The notes beneath the pieces were generated by a model. The model saw only the letters and a list, made by a program, of their open reading frames with translations, was not told the origin of the DNA and did no database searches. The position numbers and the translations under genes were made by a program. Shown here piece after piece: positions 59,571 to 64,000 of a stretch of 64,000 nt of DNA. This DNA is from CAZRIP01 sp964600165 (GTDB taxonomy: Bacteria > Elusimicrobiota > Elusimicrobia > UBA1565 > UBA9628), in the NCBI GenBank assembly GCA_964600165.1, contig CAZRIP010000001.1:23460-87459 (forward strand), written 5' to 3'. Numbering within the stretch: position 1 is the first letter of the stretch; each line of letters starts with the position of its first letter.

Positions 59571-59595
59571 GAAAGAAGTGCCAGGCACCTCTTTC
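59571..59595. repeat. GTGCCAGGCAC hairpin between rpoA and rplQ
   Basis: GAAAGAAGTGC, loop CAG, GCACCTCTTTC: an 11-pair stem with one mismatch, 3 bases beyond the rpoA stop. The core GTGCC(A/T)GGCAC is a common REP-type motif. It sits inside the ribosomal operon and could protect rpoA mRNA or weaken transcription into rplQ. Confidence 0.55.
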
Positions 59596-59598
59596 AAC

Positions 59599-60618
59599 TT
59601 ACGCCGCGGCTTCTTGCGCTTCCTTCGGCGCGCCCACTTGCATACCGAGCGACAGGCCCATGTCTTTGAGCCGGTCCTTGATCTCGTCGAGCGACTTCTT
59701 GCCGAAGTTCTTGACGGCCAAGAGCTCCTCGTCGCGCTTGCTGACGAGCTCGCCGATCGTCTTGATCCGGGCGACCTTGAGGCAGTTGGACGCGCGAGAC
59801 GACAGCTCGATCATCTCGATGGGCTGCTGGAGGATCTCCTTGAGCTTGGCGTCGATCGGCAATCCGCCGAGCTCGCCTTCGCCCAAGCCCTCGGCCACGG
59901 CGCCTTCCGGCTGCGCCTGCTCTTCCTCGGGGATGAAGATGTTGAGCGACTCGCGCAACAGCTTCGAGGACTGAATCAGCGCCTCGGCCGGGTTGAGCGA
60001 GCCGTCGGTCCAGATCTCGAGGATCAGCCGGTCGTAGTCCGTGACCTGGCCCACGCGCGCGTTCTCGACGTCGTAGTGGACCTTCGTCACGGGCGAGAAC
60101 AAGGCGTCGACAGGAAGGAAGCCCGCGGGCCAATGCGACTGCGCGCGCAGCTCTTCGGCGGGAACGTATCCCCGTCCTTTAGAGATCTCGATCTCCATGT
60201 CGATCTTGCCGCCGGCCTCGAGGTTGCAGATCACGAGGTCCTTATTGACGACCTCGACGTTCGAGTTGCCCTGGATGACCTTGGCCTGGACCTCGCCTTC
60301 CTTGTTGGCCTGGAGGTAGACGGTCTCCGGTCCGTTCGAGAAGAGCTTGACGCGCAGGCGCTTGAGGTTGAGGAGGATCGTCATCACGTCTTCCTTAACT
60401 CCGCCGATCGTCTGGTACTCGTGCTGGGCTTTCTCGAGCCGCACGGCGGTGACCGCGGCGCCCTCGAGCGACGAGAGCAGCACGCGCCGCAGCGCGTTGC
60501 CGATGGTGTGGCCGTAGCCGCGCTCGTAGGGCTCGGCGACGAACTTGGCGTACGAGTCCGACATCGTCTTCTCGTCGACGCTGAGCTTCTGCGGGAGAAT
60601 CAGTTCACGATAGGCCAT
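59599..60618 (-). CDS. rpoA: RNA polymerase alpha subunit
   Basis: 339 residues. The N-terminal domain holds EPYERGYGHTIGNALRRVLLSSLEG and VTKVHYDVENARVGQVTDYD. The C-terminal domain (IEMIELSSRASNCLKVARIKTIGELV, LLAVKNFGKKSLDEIKDRLK) binds UP elements and activators. A linker insert of about 15 residues (EEEQAQPEGAVAEGLGEGE) separates them. Normal place after rpsD. Confidence 0.98.
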   Translation of the reverse strand: MAYRELILPQKLSVDEKTMSDSYAKFVAEPYERGYGHTIGNALRRVLLSSLEGAAVTAVRLEKAQHEYQTIGGVKEDVMTILLNLKRLRVKLFSNGPETVYLQANKEGEVQAKVIQGNSNVEVVNKDLVICNLEAGGKIDMEIEISKGRGYVPAEELRAQSHWPAGFLPVDALFSPVTKVHYDVENARVGQVTDYDRLILEIWTDGSLNPAEALIQSSKLLRESLNIFIPEEEQAQPEGAVAEGLGEGELGGLPIDAKLKEILQQPIEMIELSSRASNCLKVARIKTIGELVSKRDEELLAVKNFGKKSLDEIKDRLKDMGLSLGMQVGAPKEAQEAAA

Positions 60619-60640
60619 GGGTTATATCCTCGTTGGTTCT

Positions 60641-61267
60641 TTACTTGGAATAGTATTCGATGATCAGCTGCTCGGTGACCGGGAATGACATCTCGGCGCG
60701 CTCGGGGACGCGCGTGAGCTTGAAGGAAAGCTCCTCTTCCTTCCACTCGCCGTAGCTCGGGCGCTGGTTGAGGCGCTTGGCGGTGTCGATGCTGAGCTTG
60801 ACGCCGACGTTCTCACGGAGCTTGGGGCTCAGCGAGATCGTCTGGCCGGCCGCGCAGGCGAAAGACGGGATGTTGACCGGCTTGCCGTTGACCTTGATGT
60901 GTCCGTGCAAGACCAGCTGGCGCGCCGTCTTGAGCGACGTCGCCACGCCCATGCGGCGCACGATGTTGTCCAAGCGCATCTCGAGCGAGCGCAGCAAGTG
61001 GGCGCCCGAGGCTTCCTTCGCCTTGGACGCCTTGGCGACGAGGGCCTCGAAGGGCTTCTCGTTCATCGAGATGAGGCGCTTGAGCTTCTGCTTCTCTCGA
61101 AGACGGATGGCGAACGCGGACGGCTTGCCGCGCTGCGGCTTGGCCATTCCGGGCGTCGTCGGTCGCTTCTCGAGGACGCACTTCGTGTAGCACTTGTCGC
61201 CCTTGAGAAACAGCTTGGTCTGCTCGCGGCGGCAGAGTTTGCAGACGGATTCGATATAGCGGGACAT
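60641..61267 (-). CDS. rpsD: 30S ribosomal protein S4 (zinc form)
   Basis: 208 residues. The N-terminus keeps four cysteines (CKLCRREQ and CYTKCVLEKR), so it is the C+ zinc-binding type. The S4 RNA-binding domain has RLDNIVRRMGVATSLKTARQ LVLHGHIKVNGKPVNIPS. It starts 30S assembly and may regulate this operon by feedback. It lies 3 bases after rpsK. Confidence 0.98.
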   Translation of the reverse strand: MSRYIESVCKLCRREQTKLFLKGDKCYTKCVLEKRPTTPGMAKPQRGKPSAFAIRLREKQKLKRLISMNEKPFEALVAKASKAKEASGAHLLRSLEMRLDNIVRRMGVATSLKTARQLVLHGHIKVNGKPVNIPSFACAAGQTISLSPKLRENVGVKLSIDTAKRLNQRPSYGEWKEEELSFKLTRVPERAEMSFPVTEQLIIEYYSK

Positions 61268-61270
61268 TGC

Positions 61271-61693
61271 TTAGACTCTCCTGGCTTTCGGCGGGCGGCA
61301 GCCGTTGTGCGGCAGCGGCGTGACGTCTTTGAGCGAAACGATGATGAGGCCGGCGTTGCCGAGCGAGCGGACGGCGGTCTCGCGGCCCGGGCCGGGGCCC
61401 TTGATGAAGACGGCGATCTGCTTGACGCCCATCTCGATGGCCTTCTTGGCGACCTTGCTGGACGTCACGCCGGCCGCGAAGGGCGTGCCTTTCTTGGTGC
61501 CGCGAAAGCCGGAGCCGCCGGCCGACGCCCAAGCGAGCACGTCGCCGCGATCGTCGGCGAGCGAGACGATCGTGTTGTTGAACGAGCATTGGATGAAAAT
61601 CTTCGCGAACGTCAAAGACTTCCAGGACTTCTTGCGGGGAGCCCCCGCGGCCTGCGGACGGGCCGCCGGCGCCGACGCCTTCTCTTCAGCCAT
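61271..61693 (-). CDS. rpsK: 30S ribosomal protein S11
   Basis: 140 residues from ATG 61693, with GAGG 9 bases upstream; a TTG two codons earlier sits too close to that site. [58 protein letters not shown] and [18 protein letters not shown] are diagnostic. An Ala/Pro-rich N-terminal stretch of about 20 residues is longer than usual. Confidence 0.98.
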   Translation of the reverse strand: MAEEKASAPAARPQAAGAPRKKSWKSLTFAKIFIQCSFNNTIVSLADDRGDVLAWASAGGSGFRGTKKGTPFAAGVTSSKVAKKAIEMGVKQIAVFIKGPGPGRETAVRSLGNAGLIIVSLKDVTPLPHNGCRPPKARRV

Positions 61694-61706
61694 TTTCAAT
61701 TACCTC

Positions 61707-62102
61707 TTAAGCCTTCCCGGTAGGCGACGCGGCCTTTCCGGCTCCGACGGTCTTGCGGCGGCCGCGGCGCGTGCGCGCGTTGGTGCGCGTGCGCTGGCCG
61801 CGGATCGGCAGATTACGGCGATGCCGGTGACCGCGGTAAGACACGATCTCCTGGAGCCGCTGGATGTTGCCCTGCACCTCGCGGCGCAGCTCGCCTTCCA
61901 CCTTGTACTCCTTGGTCAAAAGGTTGTTGATCAAGCCGACCTGGCTTTCGGTCAGGTCCTTGACGCGCGTCTCGGGCTTGACGGCCCCGTTGAGCTTCTC
62001 GAGAAGCTGCGCGGAATTGGTCCTGCCGATACCGTAAAGGTAGCGCAGGGCGACGTCGATCCTCTTATTTTTCGGCAAGTCTACGCCGGCGACGCGAGCC
62101 AT
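61707..62102 (-). CDS. rpsM: 30S ribosomal protein S13
   Basis: 131 residues. [20 protein letters not shown] opens it; [26 protein letters not shown] is the conserved tail that reaches the P-site tRNA. It contacts 16S helix 42 and bridges to the 50S. It follows rpmJ by 8 bases. Confidence 0.98.
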   Translation of the reverse strand: MARVAGVDLPKNKRIDVALRYLYGIGRTNSAQLLEKLNGAVKPETRVKDLTESQVGLINNLLTKEYKVEGELRREVQGNIQRLQEIVSYRGHRHRRNLPIRGQRTRTNARTRRGRRKTVGAGKAASPTGKA

Positions 62103-62110
62103 GTTCTCTC

Positions 62111-62224
62111 CTAACCCTGTCTCTGCTTATGCTTGGGGTTCGAGCACAAAACGCGCACGACCCCGTTTCTTTTGACGATCTTGCACTTCTGGCAAATCGG
62201 CTTGACGCTTGCTCTGACTTTCAT
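62111..62224 (-). CDS. rpmJ: 50S ribosomal protein L36
   Basis: 37 residues from ATG 62224: [20 protein letters not shown], then [17 protein letters not shown]. The zinc ligands CxxC...C...H are complete. It lies between infA and rpsM, the classic place. Confidence 0.97.
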   Translation of the reverse strand: MKVRASVKPICQKCKIVKRNGVVRVLCSNPKHKQRQG

Positions 62225-62233
62225 TTGATACCC

Positions 62234-62449
62234 CTATTCCCGAAACGTGATGCGGCCGCGGGTCAGATCGTAGGGCGACAACTCCAAACGGACCTTGTCG
62301 CCAGGCAGGATCTTGATGTAATGCATCCGCATCTTGCCCGAGATGTGCGCGAGGATCACTTTACCGCCCGGGATCTCGACGCGAAACATCGCGTTCGGGA
62401 GCGCCTCCAAGATGCTGCCTTCGACTTCGATCTTGTCTTCCTTGGCCAT
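62234..62449 (-). CDS. infA: Translation initiation factor IF-1
   Basis: 71 residues, one OB-fold: [40 protein letters not shown] and [20 protein letters not shown]. It binds the 30S A site during initiation. The ATG follows the map stop by one base, with no clear ribosome site, so it likely depends on coupling. Confidence 0.98.
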   Translation of the reverse strand: MAKEDKIEVEGSILEALPNAMFRVEIPGGKVILAHISGKMRMHYIKILPGDKVRLELSPYDLTRGRITFRE

Positions 62450-62450
62450 T

Positions 62451-63212
62451 TTATCGTGTCAAAATCTCCGGCCCTTTTTCAGTCAGGGCGATCGTGTGCT
62501 CGAAATGCGCCGACAGGCTGCCGTCCTTGGTGACCGCCGTCCAACCGTCCGAGAGCGTCTCGACCTCGGGGCCGCCGGCGTTGACCATGGGCTCGATGGC
62601 GATGACCATGCCCGGCGAAAGCCGCAGGCCGGTGCCGGCCTTGCCGAAGTTCGGGACCGGCGGGTCCTCGTGCAGAGCGCGGCCGATGCCATGCCCGACG
62701 AAATCGCGCACGACCGAGAAACCGTTGGCCTCGACGTGCTTTTGCACGGCAGCCGAGACGTCGCCCAGGCGCGCGCCGTCTTGGACGCGGTCGATCGCCA
62801 TGCCGAGCGACTCGCGCGTGACGTCTAAAAGTTTCTGCGTGGATGCGGGGATCTTTCCTACGGACACGGTCACCGCGGCGTCGGCGAAGAATCCCCCGAC
62901 GATGCAGCCGAAATCGAGGCCGACGATGTCGCCGTCGCTCAGGCGTCGCTTCGGCGAGGGGATCCCGTGCACGACTTCCTGGTTGATCGACACGCACAAC
63001 GATGCCGGAAAACCGTGGTAGCCCAAGAACGCCGGCTTGGCCTTTTTCTTGACGAGCTCGCCGGCGGCGAGCGCGTCGAGCTCGGCCGTCGAGACGCCGG
63101 CTTTGGCGGCCTGGGCGAGCAGCCGCAGCGTGCCCGCGACGATCGCGCCCGCGTCGCGCATCAAGCCGATCTCTTTGTGGCTCTTGAGCTCGATGGTCTT
63201 GGTCGAGAACAT
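62451..63212 (-). CDS. map: Methionine aminopeptidase, type I
   Basis: 253 residues. Metal ligands are visible in [20 protein letters not shown] (two Asp), [14 protein letters not shown] (His) and [10 protein letters not shown] (Glu), with Glu near the C-terminus. [21 protein letters not shown] is the type I signature. It removes N-terminal Met from new proteins. Its start overlaps the adk stop (TGATG). Confidence 0.97.
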   Translation of the reverse strand: MFSTKTIELKSHKEIGLMRDAGAIVAGTLRLLAQAAKAGVSTAELDALAAGELVKKKAKPAFLGYHGFPASLCVSINQEVVHGIPSPKRRLSDGDIVGLDFGCIVGGFFADAAVTVSVGKIPASTQKLLDVTRESLGMAIDRVQDGARLGDVSAAVQKHVEANGFSVVRDFVGHGIGRALHEDPPVPNFGKAGTGLRLSPGMVIAIEPMVNAGGPEVETLSDGWTAVTKDGSLSAHFEHTIALTEKGPEILTR

Positions 63213-63862
63213 CAGAGCACCGCCGCCGCTTCGTCGACGATCTTCGAGAGGTCCGCGGTGACCCGTTCGGGGGCCTGCGCGGCGTTGACCTGGTAGAACA
63301 CGCCCTCGCCGCGGTAGTAGGCCGTCAGCGGGTGCGTCACGTCTTCAAAGAGCATCAGGCGCTTCTTGGCCGTCGCTTCCGTGTCGTCTTCGCGCTGAAC
63401 GAGCTTGGAGGCGCATTGGTCGCACTGGCCGTCGACCTTGGGCTTGGCCGAGATCACGTTGAACGTCGCGCCGCACTTGGGGCAGACGCGCCGCGAGGTC
63501 AGGCGCCGGATCAGCTCGGCCTGCGGCACATCGAGCAGGATCACGGCGTTGACGACGGATTTGCCGCCCGCGAGCATCTTGTCGAGCTCTTTGGCCTGCT
63601 CGATGTTGCGCGGAAAGCCGTCCAAAAGATATTTACCGTCCGGGTCGAGCCGGCCGGCGACCATCTCGCTGACGATGTTGTCGGGCACCAGGCGCCCGGA
63701 CTTGACGAACTCCTGGGCCTTCATCCCCAAAGAAGTCTTCTCCGCGATCTCGGAGCGGAAGATGTCGCCGGTCGACAGGTGAGCAAAACCGTACTTCTTG
63801 GCGAGCGCCGCCGATTGCGTGCCTTTGCCCGAGCCGGGGGCTCCCAAGAGGATGACGATAAT
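63212..63862 (-). CDS. adk: Adenylate kinase; start codon changed or misread
   Basis: 216 residues if counted from 63862. [12 protein letters not shown] is the P-loop, DGFPRN the substrate loop, and the LID keeps a zinc-type Cys set (CPKCG and CDQCA). It balances ATP, ADP and AMP. There is no ATG: the frame reads TAA CGT CGG CTC ATT ATC GTC. The natural start, just before IVILLGAPG, is ATT at 63862-63860; TTG 63847 would cut into the first beta strand. One base at 63860 (A, where C would give ATG) explains this; see the matching loss of the secY stop. Confidence 0.93.
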   Translation of the reverse strand: MIVILLGAPGSGKGTQSAALAKKYGFAHLSTGDIFRSEIAEKTSLGMKAQEFVKSGRLVPDNIVSEMVAGRLDPDGKYLLDGFPRNIEQAKELDKMLAGGKSVVNAVILLDVPQAELIRRLTSRRVCPKCGATFNVISAKPKVDGQCDQCASKLVQREDDTEATAKKRLMLFEDVTHPLTAYYRGEGVFYQVNAAQAPERVTADLSKIVDEAAAVL

Positions 63863-64000
63863 GAGCCGACGTTAAACCAGCGCTGACGCAGCCGGCCCTT
63901 TTTGAGGAATCCCTCGTAGTGGCGCATGATGAGTTGCGCCTCGAGCTGGCCCATCGTGTCCAGCGCGACGCCGACGACGATCAACAGCGCCGAGATCGGA
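63721..64000 (-). CDS. secY: Preprotein translocase SecY, C-terminal end, partial
   Basis: Enters from the right edge. The visible part reads [20 protein letters not shown], then [20 protein letters not shown], the typical end of SecY. As given, no stop follows: the frame runs on for about 46 residues of basic, unrelated sequence inside adk, to a TGA at 63721. If base 63860 were C, the frame would end at TGA 63861-63859, after RWFNVGS, giving an ATGA overlap with adk. SecY is the channel of the Sec system in the inner membrane. Confidence 0.93.
   Translation of the reverse strand, partial: PISALLIVVGVALDTMGQLEAQLIMRHYEGFLKKGRLRQRWFNVGSLSSSSWEPPARAKARNRRRSPRSTVLLTCRPATSSAPRSRRRLLWG

Noticed and set aside
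1..64000. CRISPR arrays, insertion sequences, rRNA genes or integrase/att sites
   Set aside because: None seen; the only repeats are short palindromes and one 12-base tandem array inside a gene.

Overview
The window is about 64 kb of GC-rich chromosomal DNA from a Gram-negative bacterium. It carries a TolC-type channel, a beta-barrel protein, several lipoproteins, a rod-shape (mre/PBP2/RodA) cluster and diaminopimelate synthesis genes. High GC, PPi-type phosphofructokinase, class I aldolase, many secreted Ala/Pro-rich proteins and a short bacterial histone would fit Elusimicrobiota or another deep-branching Gram-negative phylum such as Bdellovibrionota. That placement is inference and no 16S gene is present. 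One 100-base run of N (15411-15510) marks a scaffold gap inside a gene.

Layout. 1-5,978 (mostly minus): a three-gene operon of bacterial histone, lipoprotein and sensor protein (running off the left edge), then a sigma-70 factor, lipoprotein, M23 peptidase and a secreted EEP phosphodiesterase/nuclease. 6,159-19,146: small enzymes and regulators (FMN reductase, PAS protein, tyrosine phosphatase, MazG-like hydrolase, a secreted-looking acyltransferase/acyl-AMP ligase fusion, a response-regulator/kinase pair, a GYF-REC protein), membrane proteins, an SDH-type protease and tRNA-Ser(UGA). 19,118-32,227: GT-C membrane enzymes, a HEAT protein, a diiron desaturase-like protein divergent from a GAF-kinase/TldD/PrcB-like operon, an NTE-like patatin and a Nudix hydrolase. 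32,255-45,936 (plus): dnaE, class I aldolase, a response regulator, then an eight-gene run (barrel protein, PPi-PFK, HAMP protein, TolC-like, patatin, TPR, dapF, dapA) and an AI-2E-family permease. 45,933-64,000 (minus): ridA, CPBP protease, rho, murI, amidase, rng, rodA, mrdA, mreDCB, and the end of the ribosomal-protein cluster: rplQ, rpoA, rpsD, rpsK, rpsM, rpmJ, infA, map, adk, secY (partial).

Genes inside operons are very often joined by ATGA, GTGA, TTGA or TGATG overlaps. First genes of transcription units commonly have a -10-like TANNNT box only 5-8 bases before the start codon and no Shine-Dalgarno sequence, so leaderless mRNAs seem common here.

The most interesting items are the 64-residue histone and its coupled operon; a Rho factor lacking the usual RNA-binding domain and starting with a Gly/Arg/Gln/His-rich tail, a few genes from an RNase G with a roughly 290-residue disordered N-terminus; a 12-base inverted repeat holding the start codons of two divergent genes; and a single base at 63860 that appears to remove both the secY stop and the adk ATG.
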